64,000 bases of DNA from Planctomyces sp. Its GTDB lineage: Bacteria; Planctomycetota; Planctomycetia; Planctomycetales; Planctomycetaceae. Under the pieces are notes generated by a model. The model worked only from the letters and a program-made list of their open reading frames with translations, had not been told where the DNA came from and made no database searches. Shown here piece after piece: positions 26,246-35,099 of this stretch. Position 1 is the first letter of the stretch. Each line of letters starts with the position of its first letter. Made by a program: the position numbers and the translations under genes. The stretch lies in the NCBI GenBank assembly GCA_016795105.1, contig JAEUIH010000001.1:1-64000 (forward strand). Reading direction: 5' to 3'.

Positions 26246-27397
26246 ATGGCTGTATCAGATATTCAACCCGGATTGCTTCGCCGGATGACGGTTCGTACGA
26301 TTCTTGAGACCCTGCTTCGGCATGGACCGCTTTCGAGAGCGGAATTGACGCGGGAAACCGGAATCAGTGCTCCAACAGTCTCAAAAGGCGTCACAGAACT
26401 TCTTGATCGCAAACTGATCGAGGAAACATCGGTTTTTGAAAACGCTTTGGGACGACCTGGAAAAAGATTATCACTTGCGACAACATCGTCACGAGTGATT
26501 GGGATCAGCGTTCAGTCGGAACACTGTGAAGTCTCTTCGGCATCGCTCGACGGTCGAATCGATCTGGCAAGCACGCAGTACTTTAATACACCCGCGAGCT
26601 ATTCGTCGCTCAAGGACCTTCTGACGGAAGCGATCCGCGGAATTCAGTCCACTGGTGACTTTCATATCTCCGGAATTGGGGTCAGCGTTCCTGCACTTGT
26701 CAGTCGCCATGATCAAATCATTCGATGGTCGGCAAGCATTCCTTTTTTGAATGAACAGAACTTGTCTGGTGATCTTCAGGCGGTCACCGGAATTCCAGTG
26801 GTGTCCGTCCAACAGGCTCAGGCACTGTGTCTGGCAGAACGACTCTACGGAGCCGCTCGCGGCCTGGACGATTTTCTCGTGCTTGATCTTGCGGAAAGTC
26901 CGGCAGTCGGAGTCTTCTCTGACGGTGAGCCTCTCGTTGGAAACAGTGGACTGGCTGGCCAGTTAACGGCGGAAAATGGTCTGCAGCTGACGGATGTCAA
27001 CGCCGATCCGTGCGCTAATGTGGTTAAGTCAGATCGGCAGTTTCTTGAAGTTGCTTCAAGGCGACTGGGGTCACCGGTCAGTGTCGATACACTTGTTCAG
27101 CACGCTGGATTTCGAACTCTGCTGGACGACGAATTCGATCAGGCGGTTGCCGGGTTTGCTCGGGTCATGGGTGTTGCCATTAACATCTTCAATCCCTCGA
27201 CATTGATTCTCTTCAGCCGGATCCTCGCTTACGATCCAAATCTGTTTGGTCGAATCTCTGACCATGTTCGTAAGTACGCGCTGGTCCCCAACCTCGAGCG
27301 TTGTCAGATCATTCCTGCGACTCTGTCGTTCCAGAGTGCTGCCGTGGCCGCGATCGTAGATGACCTGGCACGTAAACTGGGGCCTCGATTCGCCTGA
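26246..27397 (+). CDS. ROK-family transcriptional regulator
   Basis: 383 residues. The N-terminal winged helix-turn-helix (about 12-65; GPLSRAELTRETGISAPTVSKGVTELLDR) is the MarR-like DNA-binding part of ROK repressors. It is followed by the sugar-kinase-like ROK fold (GISVQSEHCEVSSASLDG, ISGIGVSVPALVS and VDTLVQHAGF). The usual ROK zinc motif CxCGxxGCxE is not visible; NADPCANVVKSD occupies that region, so zinc binding may be lost. It probably represses carbohydrate genes in response to a sugar ligand. Targets are unknown, and no carbohydrate operon is immediately adjacent. Confidence 0.9.
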   Translation: MAVSDIQPGLLRRMTVRTILETLLRHGPLSRAELTRETGISAPTVSKGVTELLDRKLIEETSVFENALGRPGKRLSLATTSSRVIGISVQSEHCEVSSASLDGRIDLASTQYFNTPASYSSLKDLLTEAIRGIQSTGDFHISGIGVSVPALVSRHDQIIRWSASIPFLNEQNLSGDLQAVTGIPVVSVQQAQALCLAERLYGAARGLDDFLVLDLAESPAVGVFSDGEPLVGNSGLAGQLTAENGLQLTDVNADPCANVVKSDRQFLEVASRRLGSPVSVDTLVQHAGFRTLLDDEFDQAVAGFARVMGVAINIFNPSTLILFSRILAYDPNLFGRISDHVRKYALVPNLERCQIIPATLSFQSAAVAAIVDDLARKLGPRFA

Positions 27398-27528
27398 TCA
27401 GGTCACTTGCGAGACGGAGTTTTGCTGCCAGGGCTCCCCGATACTTGAACTCAGACTGAGTGTTCGGGATCATACTGCGAGGGGCTGTCCAGTCGGTCAC
27501 CCCGAAAGCATTTCCTCGCAGAAGGATC

Positions 27529-30075
27529 ATGGCCTTGATTCGTCATATTCCATCGCTCTCAATTCGTCATCTCCTCATGATTCTCCCAGCGGTATGGCTG
27601 ATTTGCGGATTCGACAAAGAGTCCGTCGGGCAGGAGGCCAATATTCAGGTCACTTCATCGGAAGTTAAAATTATTCCAGCCGAGGTGACACTCACTGGTA
27701 AAGAGGCAAGACACCGAGTCCTGCTCGAGGTCTTCAACGGCAGTGATGCGACCGGTGTCGTTTCGGAAGGATGGACACTGAAGAGCTCAGCCCCTGAGAT
27801 CGTTCTTATCGAAGATGAGACGCTGATTCCCGTTGCTGATGGTGTTGGATCAATTGTCGCGGAAGGGCCGGATGGAAAGCGGGCGGTTGCAAAGATTACT
27901 GTTACGGGGATCACCGCCCCATTCACATGGTCGTTTCGAAATCATGTAGAACCGATTCTTGCCCGACAGGGATGCAGTTCCGGTGCCTGTCATGGAGCGC
28001 TCGCAGGTAAAGGTGGATTTCGATTATCCCTGCGAGGATATGACCCTGATAAGGATTTCTCGTCGATTGTCGAGCAGCAGTTGGGTCGGCGAGTTGACCA
28101 GACGGACCCTGGCGCCAGCCTCCTGTTGACCAAGCCGACACTCGCCGTGCCTCATCGCGGAGGTCAGAGGCTGGATGTGAATTCGCTGAACTATCGCGTG
28201 ATCGCAGAATGGATTGCCTCCGGAAGTCCGGGGCCTGCCGATGCAGATCCTCGTGTTGAACGTCTTGAAGTCCTTCCGGAGCAGGTCCTGCTGACGGACC
28301 GAACTCCTCAACCCCTGCTGGTTCGAGCTCACTATTCCGATGGGCATATCGAAGACGTCACTCATTGGGCCAAGTTCACATCATCGAATGAAGCCGTTGC
28401 TTCCGTAACCGAAGATGGGGTTGTTAATGTCATCGGACCGGGCGAAGGGGCCGTTACAGCCTGGTTTTCGAGTCACATTGTGATCGCGCGACTGACGGTG
28501 CCGTTTCCTCATGAAGTTTCACCTGAACAATACACACTCGCGGCAAGACGCAACTTCATCGATGATCTGGCCCTGAAACAGTTGCGGCGACTGAATCTGT
28601 CCCCCGCCCCCCGTTCGTCAGATGACGTGTTCATCCGCAGAGTCTTCCTGGATACGACCGGGACGCTTCCAACAGTGGCTGAAGTTCGTGCGTTTCTGGC
28701 AGATCAGTCAGCTGATAAGCGAGATCAACTCATTGACCGCCTTCTGGAGCGAAAAGAATTTGTTGACTACTGGGCGTACCACTGGTCTGATCTACTACTT
28801 GTGAACGGGACTTCAATCCGGCCGGAAGCAGTCAAGGCCTACTATCAGTGGATCCACGGTCACGTTGCTGCAAACACTCCATGGGATCAGTTTGTTCGTG
28901 AGTTAGTCACCGCACGCGGCTCCAGCTTTGAGCAGGGTGCCACGAATTTTTATGCCCTGCACCAGTCACCAGAAGACATGGCAGAAAATGTCAGCCAGGC
29001 ATTTCTCGGATTGTCGATCGGCTGCGCAAAATGTCACAACCATCCACTCGAAAAATGGACGAACGACCAGTATTACTCGTTTGCAAACATGTTTTCCCGA
29101 GTACGTGCAAAGGGATGGGGCGGAGATCCTCGCGGCGGTGATGGACAGAGAACCCTGGTGACAGTCTCGTCGGGTGAACTCATTCAGCCTCGAACCGGAA
29201 AGCCTCAGCCGCCAGCTCCACTGGACGGAGATTCCATTCCATTTGATGCTCCTGGTGATCGGCGAATTCATCTGGCTGCATGGCTGACTTCGCCCTCCAA
29301 TGAACTCTTTTCAAGGTCGATCACAAACCGAGTCTGGAAGGTTTTCTTTGGTGTCGGGTTGGTCGAGCAGGTTGATGACATGAGGGCATCGAATCCTGCC
29401 AGCAACGAAGAGTTGCTCGCAGCCACATCTCGGCATCTCGTGGATTCAAAGTTTGATCTGAAAGCTCTGATTCGCACGATTCTGACATCGGAGACCTATC
29501 AGAGAAGCAGTGAAACTCAGGAGCAGAATTCCGCAGATACTCGATATTACTCCCACTACTTTCCTCGGCGTCTGATGGCCGAAGTTTTGCTGGACGCCGT
29601 GTCTGATGTCACTGCTGTTCCGAGTGAATTCAATCAAATCGCGTTTCCGGGAGCGGACCGGGTTAAGACAGACTTCTACCCTGCCGGAACACGTGCAATT
29701 CAGCTTTACGACTCAGCGGTTGAATCCTACTTTCTTCAAACATTTGGCCGAAACCAGCGAAGAATCACGTGTGAATGTGAGCGATCTGACGAACCGAGCA
29801 TTGTACAGGTTTTGCATATTGCAAACGGGGATACTCTGAACCGGAAGCTTGAAGCGGCCGATAATCGGATTTCAAAGTGGATGGCAACTGAACAACAGGA
29901 CTCGCTGCTTCTCGATGAAATATTTCTGACGTGTCTATCGCGTTACCCTGTGGCTCGAGAACAGGAACAACTGCTGAAAGTACTTGCAGAGACTCCCAAA
30001 GAAGAACGTCGCGCATTACTTGAAGATGTTGTCTGGGGAATCGTCAGCAGCCGCGAATTCCTGTTCAATCACTAG
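27529..30075 (+). CDS. DUF1549/DUF1553 planctomycete cytochrome-like protein
   Basis: 848 residues from the ATG at 27529 (GAAGGATC upstream), which gives a proper signal peptide (SIRHLLMILPAVWLICGF, cleavage near VGQ-EA). The order is an N-terminal Ig-like part, a PSCyt1-type motif CSSGACHG (about 149-156), a second Ig/Big2-like domain (PQPLLVRAHYSDGHIEDVTHW), DUF1549 (DDVFIRRVFLDTTGTLPT), a second CAKCHNHPLEKW haem-like motif, and DUF1553 at the C-terminus (RSITNRVWKVFFGVGLVEQVDD). Proteins of this group are expanded in planctomycetes and usually secreted; the function is unproven, with polysaccharide breakdown proposed. The usual downstream DUF1501 partner is missing here. Confidence 0.93.
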   Translation: MALIRHIPSLSIRHLLMILPAVWLICGFDKESVGQEANIQVTSSEVKIIPAEVTLTGKEARHRVLLEVFNGSDATGVVSEGWTLKSSAPEIVLIEDETLIPVADGVGSIVAEGPDGKRAVAKITVTGITAPFTWSFRNHVEPILARQGCSSGACHGALAGKGGFRLSLRGYDPDKDFSSIVEQQLGRRVDQTDPGASLLLTKPTLAVPHRGGQRLDVNSLNYRVIAEWIASGSPGPADADPRVERLEVLPEQVLLTDRTPQPLLVRAHYSDGHIEDVTHWAKFTSSNEAVASVTEDGVVNVIGPGEGAVTAWFSSHIVIARLTVPFPHEVSPEQYTLAARRNFIDDLALKQLRRLNLSPAPRSSDDVFIRRVFLDTTGTLPTVAEVRAFLADQSADKRDQLIDRLLERKEFVDYWAYHWSDLLLVNGTSIRPEAVKAYYQWIHGHVAANTPWDQFVRELVTARGSSFEQGATNFYALHQSPEDMAENVSQAFLGLSIGCAKCHNHPLEKWTNDQYYSFANMFSRVRAKGWGGDPRGGDGQRTLVTVSSGELIQPRTGKPQPPAPLDGDSIPFDAPGDRRIHLAAWLTSPSNELFSRSITNRVWKVFFGVGLVEQVDDMRASNPASNEELLAATSRHLVDSKFDLKALIRTILTSETYQRSSETQEQNSADTRYYSHYFPRRLMAEVLLDAVSDVTAVPSEFNQIAFPGADRVKTDFYPAGTRAIQLYDSAVESYFLQTFGRNQRRITCECERSDEPSIVQVLHIANGDTLNRKLEAADNRISKWMATEQQDSLLLDEIFLTCLSRYPVAREQEQLLKVLAETPKEERRALLEDVVWGIVSSREFLFNH

Positions 30076-30112
30076 TTCTGGAACTCTCGGTCCACTGAAA
30101 GAGCTGAAAACG

Positions 30113-32248
30113 ATGAACCTCAGGATGCGCTGGATCGCATTTGGAATGATTGCGACGGGCGCGTTGTTGAGTATGTCGTCTGCGATCGTGTCCCGGGAGT
30201 CGACAGTCCTGTGTCGTACTCTGGCCTTGACTGGAGGGCTGCTGGCACTCACAGGAGGATGTCTGCTTGCTCCGCGACGCAGCGTCCTGATCGCTGAGAA
30301 TCTGCTGGCTGAACAGCAGATTGCGATAAGCCGTGAAGAACTGCGAACTCAGCAGGAGCAGTTTGATGAGTTGCGGAGCGAAGCCGCAAAGGCATTTCTT
30401 GCTCAGTCAGAACGAATTCGTGATCGTGAACATGACCTGGCTCAAAGACTGACGCGATTTCATGAATTTCTTGAGTTCCCGCGAGGTGATGTAGAACCGG
30501 AGCGAACGACGGACGAGATCATTCGGCTGAGCGATCGAGATCGTGAAGTGAATCGAATTCTCGAAGCGGAGGCTGAGCGAGTATACGAAAAGGTCCGCGC
30601 CAACGGATATTCGAAAGATGGCAAGCCCGACTTTGTGATGATGCGGGAAGAAGCCGGCAATCTGATTCGAAGGGTTGCTAAAGTCTATTCGCCCGAAAGT
30701 GAGAACCCGCTTCTGGAGACCAGTTTCGAACAACTGGCGAGAGCTGCCGGAAGAATCTGCCTGCATGTACTCGTGCTTCTTGAACAACTCCCGATCAATG
30801 TTCAACAGTACAACTTCAGCAGCCTGTACAGCTACTTTCGAAAGGCGGCCGTTGGCTACGGTGCATATCAAAAAGCGGCTCCATGGCTTACCTACCTGAC
30901 TCGAGGTGTCTATGTCGGACGAATGGTGACCGCCACGAATCCAGTCACACTTGGTGCATGGTGGCTGGCGACGGAAGTTGGGAAACGGGGAGCTCAGAAG
31001 TTTGTTGAGAATGTTGTGGATCGACAGGCAATCGCAATTCTACATGATCTGATTACGGTTTTGGGGGTCGAGGTCGCGTCTGTCTTTGGAACAGGCTTCC
31101 GCCATCGGGATCCGTCATGGGTACTGGGAACTGAAATTGTCGAACTTGTGAGCTCTTTCCCAATCTCCCGGGAAAGCCTGTCAGAAGGTCTGAAACTCAT
31201 CACGCAGCTTCCCCTGCGAAATGAATACGACCGGATCTACCTGTATCGGTGCCTCGCCAGCCATCAGACGGCCTCAAATCAGATTCGTGATCCCGCTGCA
31301 CTAAGTCGTGAAGAACGCGAAGCGATTGCAGGAAAGGTCGAACAGTTTCTGCATGCTCATATCCACGGCGCAACGCAGACACAGACAGAGAAATGGCGGA
31401 CTGGCTTTGAACGGCGGTTTGATTTGAAACTCCGCATCAATGCTGGCCCGGTCAAGTCTTCTCGAACAGATCAAATCTTTGAATCACTGAATGCACTGAA
31501 CGCGTTTGTCAGTCTGGCCGAAGTTGCGACCGATGAGTTGCGTCGAAAGGTGATTCAGGGGTCTCAACTGATCCAACTCCTGCCGTCCGATCATCGGCAG
31601 CGAGCTGAGCAATTGGCGGAACCCCGTAGCGAGAGATTCGAGCCTCCTGGAATCGATCCGTCGTCTGATATTACCGATGCCTTGCTGGCGGACCTTGTCA
31701 GAGCCGACATCCTGCTCCCGGACGAAGATGGTCACCTCGAGCAGTTGGTGACTGAGATCGGTGCCTACTTTCGACGCTCGGCCGCAGACATGAAGATCAT
31801 CACCGATCGCTATTGGCTTGCCAATTTCCGAGAGTTGTCTGGAAACGAAAATCCGCACTCGGAAATCTCGGGGGAATCTGCCCGACGAATTCTGACCGCC
31901 ACAAAGTACCCCGCACAGATCGTATTCGCGTATCCGTTCGCAGCTCTTAAAAGTGGTGACAGAATCGTGCCATTGCCGACAGCGTGGCTGGTCGGCTATC
32001 GACGGTCTTCGGAATCACAGCTCGAAACGGTTCTCCTGAACGGCAATACGCTGGAAGAACAATTATGGATTCATCATGGAGAACTTAAGGTTTGCAGAAT
32101 CCGGGGCATTGTTGTGGATGACTTGCTCGTGAGCGGTGGTGAATGGAATCACGCCATCCAGCTTTCAGGAAGTCTTAAAGGCGGTCGCTTCCGGACCTAC
32201 TTCGCGGCCATTCTTGCGCAATCAAAGCTGACTGCGGATACAAAATGA
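30113..32248 (+). CDS. Large hypothetical membrane-anchored protein
   Basis: 711 residues from the ATG at 30113; the frame is open further upstream but overlaps the preceding gene. Two N-terminal hydrophobic segments (WIAFGMIATGALLSMSSAI and TLALTGGLLALTGGCLLA) are followed by a coiled coil (about 65-130). Helical domains come next (SLYSYFRKAAVGYGAYQKAAPWLTYL) and a C-terminal beta-rich domain (GDRIVPLPTAWLVGYRRSSE). No family is recognised. A central GLY-poor helical stretch with VTATNPVTLGAWWLATEVGK could insert into a membrane, giving some resemblance to EcsC-type proteins, but this is weak. It starts 37 nt after the DUF1549 gene. Confidence 0.85.
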   Translation: MNLRMRWIAFGMIATGALLSMSSAIVSRESTVLCRTLALTGGLLALTGGCLLAPRRSVLIAENLLAEQQIAISREELRTQQEQFDELRSEAAKAFLAQSERIRDREHDLAQRLTRFHEFLEFPRGDVEPERTTDEIIRLSDRDREVNRILEAEAERVYEKVRANGYSKDGKPDFVMMREEAGNLIRRVAKVYSPESENPLLETSFEQLARAAGRICLHVLVLLEQLPINVQQYNFSSLYSYFRKAAVGYGAYQKAAPWLTYLTRGVYVGRMVTATNPVTLGAWWLATEVGKRGAQKFVENVVDRQAIAILHDLITVLGVEVASVFGTGFRHRDPSWVLGTEIVELVSSFPISRESLSEGLKLITQLPLRNEYDRIYLYRCLASHQTASNQIRDPAALSREEREAIAGKVEQFLHAHIHGATQTQTEKWRTGFERRFDLKLRINAGPVKSSRTDQIFESLNALNAFVSLAEVATDELRRKVIQGSQLIQLLPSDHRQRAEQLAEPRSERFEPPGIDPSSDITDALLADLVRADILLPDEDGHLEQLVTEIGAYFRRSAADMKIITDRYWLANFRELSGNENPHSEISGESARRILTATKYPAQIVFAYPFAALKSGDRIVPLPTAWLVGYRRSSESQLETVLLNGNTLEEQLWIHHGELKVCRIRGIVVDDLLVSGGEWNHAIQLSGSLKGGRFRTYFAAILAQSKLTADTK

Positions 32249-32268
32249 GACAATGGGACCGCGTATTT

Positions 32269-32300
32269 GGTAACCACGAAAGACATGAACCACACGAAAG
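32269..32300. repeat. Short copy of the ACCACGAAAGAC dispersed repeat
   Basis: GGTAACCACGAAAGACATGA and CCACACGAAAG match the first 32 bp of the 120-bp repeats at 38428 and 55866, in the same orientation. The rest of the repeat is absent. It lies 20 bp after the preceding stop. Confidence 0.7.
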
Positions 32301-32397
32301 TGTCGCTCGTGGTCAACGTCCCCTTGCTGGCTGCCAGCGTACGCTCGCACTGCCGGGGTTCGATATCACGACGGAGCGTTATGATACTTTGGAGATC

Positions 32398-33681
32398 TCA
32401 ACGTGGTTCAAAGAGGAATTCACTGATGGCTGCATCGGTGAATTTGACACTATATCCGGGCGCGGTCGGTGGAATGTATCGTCCGTTCCTCATCACGACT
32501 GGATCACAGACGTGTTCGTGCAGATGATCGGAGTATTCCGCAACTCGATCTTCCATCGTTGCGCTGACGCAGACATAGTCGACGATGCTGAGGTGCTGCA
32601 CGTATTCGCAGAGCCCAACTCCACCGGCATGAGGGCAAACTGGAATCTGAAAACGAGCAGCCAGAAGCATCACGGCAAGGACTTCGTTAACGCCGCCCAA
32701 TCGGCAGCTGTCGAGCTGGCAAACCTGCATGGCCCCGCTTTGCATGAACTGTTTGAACATAACTCGATTGTGACACATTTCACCTGTTGCCACGCGAATA
32801 GGGGCAATCGCAGATGCGATCGCTCGATGGCCCAGAATGTCATCCGGACTGGTTGGCTCTTCGACAAACCAGGGGCGAAATTCGGCCAGTCGACGAATCC
32901 ACTCAATCGCCTGAGGAACATCCCAGACCTGGTTGGCGTCGATCATCATATGCGCATCCGCACCCATTTCCTGGCGAAGTACCCGGCAGCGACGGATGTC
33001 ATCGTCAAGATCACGTCCTACCTTGATCTTGAAGTCTGACCAACCTCGGCGTTTGAGATCATCGCATTTGCTGCGAAGTGCTTCATCTGAATAGCCCAGC
33101 CATCCGGCGGACGTTGTGTAACTTGGATACCCGACAGACTCCAGCTCTTCAATTCTGGCCCTGCGAGTCCCGGAAAATCGATGGAGGAGTTCGAGCGCCT
33201 GAGCGGGTGTAAGAGCGTCCGTGAGGTATCGAAAATCAATACTGGCAACAATCTGCTCAGGCGGCAATTCACAGATCAACTTCCAGACAGGAACATTTTT
33301 TGAACGAGCCCACAGATCCCATACGGCATTGATGACAGCCGCAGCGGCAAGATGAATGACGCCCTTCTCAGGGCCTACCCATCTCAACTGACTATCGCCG
33401 GTCAGCCGCCGATAAAGTCGTACCGGTTCCGCCATCAACTGATCAACGTTCATCCCGACAAGCAGCGTGGAAAGTGCTCGAATCGCCTGAACACAAAGTT
33501 CGTTGCCTCGACCAATCGTAAACGTCATCCCGAAGCCGGACAGGTCTTTTGAATCGGTTCTAAGCTGAACATAAGCAGCCGAGTAATCCGGGTCCGGGTT
33601 CATAGCATCCGACCCGTCAAGATGCTGTGAAGTCGGAAAGCGAAGGTCAAACGTCTCAAAGCCCGTGATCGTGATGGACAT
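32398..33681 (-). CDS. L-fuconate dehydratase-like enolase-superfamily enzyme
   Basis: 427 residues from the ATG at 33681 (MSITITGFETFDLRFPTSQ), typical for FucD. Enolase-superfamily catalytic features in order: DFKIKVGRD (the Lys-x-Lys base), MIDANQVWD (metal Asp), FVEEPTSPDDILGH (metal Glu), VATGEMCHNRV (metal Glu) and CPHAGGVGLCEYVQH (catalytic His). The N-terminal opening LDGSDAMNPDPDYSAAYV matches fuconate dehydratases. It would convert L-fuconate to 2-keto-3-deoxy-L-fuconate. Large frames on the opposite strand here are shadows. It is downstream of a TIM-barrel isomerase on the same strand, consistent with a sugar catabolic pair; planctomycetes commonly degrade fucose-rich algal polysaccharides. 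Confidence 0.92.
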   Translation of the reverse strand: MSITITGFETFDLRFPTSQHLDGSDAMNPDPDYSAAYVQLRTDSKDLSGFGMTFTIGRGNELCVQAIRALSTLLVGMNVDQLMAEPVRLYRRLTGDSQLRWVGPEKGVIHLAAAAVINAVWDLWARSKNVPVWKLICELPPEQIVASIDFRYLTDALTPAQALELLHRFSGTRRARIEELESVGYPSYTTSAGWLGYSDEALRSKCDDLKRRGWSDFKIKVGRDLDDDIRRCRVLRQEMGADAHMMIDANQVWDVPQAIEWIRRLAEFRPWFVEEPTSPDDILGHRAIASAIAPIRVATGEMCHNRVMFKQFMQSGAMQVCQLDSCRLGGVNEVLAVMLLAARFQIPVCPHAGGVGLCEYVQHLSIVDYVCVSATMEDRVAEYSDHLHEHVCDPVVMRNGRYIPPTAPGYSVKFTDAAISEFLFEPR

Positions 33682-33755
33682 TTCAAAAAGGTTCCTGAAG
33701 TCTGCTGAATAAGTTCCAATGTCTGTCGCAGTGAATGATTGACTGCCGCAATAAA

Positions 33756-34691
33756 CTAAGGTGTGATGTTGCGTCGATTCGGAACAAAGTTGCGAAGATA
33801 GACAGCACTCTGACGGAGAGATGCGCACCGGTCTTCCAGCGTACCTTCGTACGCGCGATCTTCGACTTCGACACAAACTGGTCCGTCGTATCCGCAGTCC
33901 GTCAGTGTCGAGAAGAACTGGCCCCAGTTGACGTCACCCATTCCTGGCAGTTTCGGAGTATGGTAAAGTTGCGGATGCGCCATGATGCCTACCTGGTCAA
34001 GTCGGATACGGTCAATACGCACATCCTTCGCATGAATATGGAACAGCTTGTCGCGAAAGAAACGCATGGGAGCCAGATAGTCCATGTGTTGCCAGATCAT
34101 GTGCGAGGGGTCGTAGTTGAGTCCAAACGAAGGAGATGGAATGTCTGAAAACATTCGAGTCCAAATGGCGGGGCAGGTTGCCAGGTTCTTCCCCCCAGGC
34201 CACTCATCGCTGCTAAAGAGCATCGGGCAGTTCTCAATCCCAATCCTCACGCCCTGATCTTCAGCATGCTGGATCAGAGGACGCCAGGTTTGTAGAAATC
34301 GAGGCCAGTTTTCATCAATAGACAGTTTCCAGTCGCGGCCGACAAAGGTGTTCACTCGAGCAATTCCAAGCTGAGATGCGGCTGTGATGACGGCTCGAAG
34401 GTGTGCCACTGCGGATTCCGCCTCCGCTGCATCAGGACTCAGTGGATTCGGGTAGTAACCCAGACCACTGATTCGTACACCTGTGGAATCGATTGCACTT
34501 CGGATGCGGTCCTTCAATTCCAGAGTCACACCCAGAACATCGATGTGAGAGACTCCGGCATACCTCCGCTCAGCTTTGCCGGATGGCCAGCAGCAGACTT
34601 CAACACAGTCATATTCGTTCTTTGCAGCAACGGCAAAAACGTCTTCAAATGAGAGATCTGGCAGGATGGCGCTGACAAAGCCGAGCTGCAT
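33756..34691 (-). CDS. Sugar phosphate isomerase/epimerase (xylose isomerase-like)
   Basis: 311 residues. A TIM barrel of the AP-endonuclease-2 family with apparent metal ligands on successive strands: Glu in [11 protein letters not shown], Asp-x-x-His in [11 protein letters not shown], His in LFHIHAKDV, and Glu in [12 protein letters not shown]. Substrate unknown. The gene lies 74 bp upstream of the fuconate dehydratase-like gene and is probably co-transcribed with it. The 34692-35099 gap upstream, shared with the divergent ftsK, shows no convincing gene. Confidence 0.9.
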   Translation of the reverse strand: MQLGFVSAILPDLSFEDVFAVAAKNEYDCVEVCCWPSGKAERRYAGVSHIDVLGVTLELKDRIRSAIDSTGVRISGLGYYPNPLSPDAAEAESAVAHLRAVITAASQLGIARVNTFVGRDWKLSIDENWPRFLQTWRPLIQHAEDQGVRIGIENCPMLFSSDEWPGGKNLATCPAIWTRMFSDIPSPSFGLNYDPSHMIWQHMDYLAPMRFFRDKLFHIHAKDVRIDRIRLDQVGIMAHPQLYHTPKLPGMGDVNWGQFFSTLTDCGYDGPVCVEVEDRAYEGTLEDRCASLRQSAVYLRNFVPNRRNITP

Positions 34692-35099
34692 AGGAATGCT
34701 CCTCGTATGAGAAATGGGCGGGCATTCTGAGAAACCTCAAAATCAGGATGTTTCTCATCATCGTTCGAATCGTTCAAATCGTAGCGAACAACCGAGTGTC
34801 CGCACAGTCACCCGGCGACCATCTCAGCAATGGAACGGCCTGAACTTCAGAGTCAAGAGTCTGAAAAATGGATTTCGGACACGAGTTCGGAATTACGGAC
34901 CATACAGACGGAATTCCGAACGGTTTCCTACAGTCGGATTTTCCGGAATCTCTTCCTCTCCTGCCCAGGCGTTACGAGCCTTTAGTTTGAAGCCTTCCTG
35001 AGTCACTTGTTGCGATTTTTCAACACCCGACAAAAGTTCGAGTGCTAGCTTTGCATCAACTGGAACTTGCGGCATGTGCTGCGCAAAAGGACGGGACTG
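34692..35099. other. Divergent intergenic region with no gene seen
   Basis: About 400 bp between the isomerase/epimerase and ftsK starts. Short frames exist on both strands but lack ribosome-binding sites and natural composition (one is Ser/Arg-rich). It contains a GGACACGAGTTCGGAATTAC-type stretch but no clear repeat family. It presumably holds both promoters. Confidence 0.4.

Noticed and set aside
32245-33039. Plus-strand frame opposite the fuconate dehydratase gene
   Set aside because: The minus strand carries the complete enolase-superfamily active site; the plus-strand product has no recognisable pattern.
34714-35001. 95-residue plus-strand frame upstream of ftsK
   Set aside because: Ser/Arg/Asn-rich, no ribosome-binding site and no resemblance to any family.
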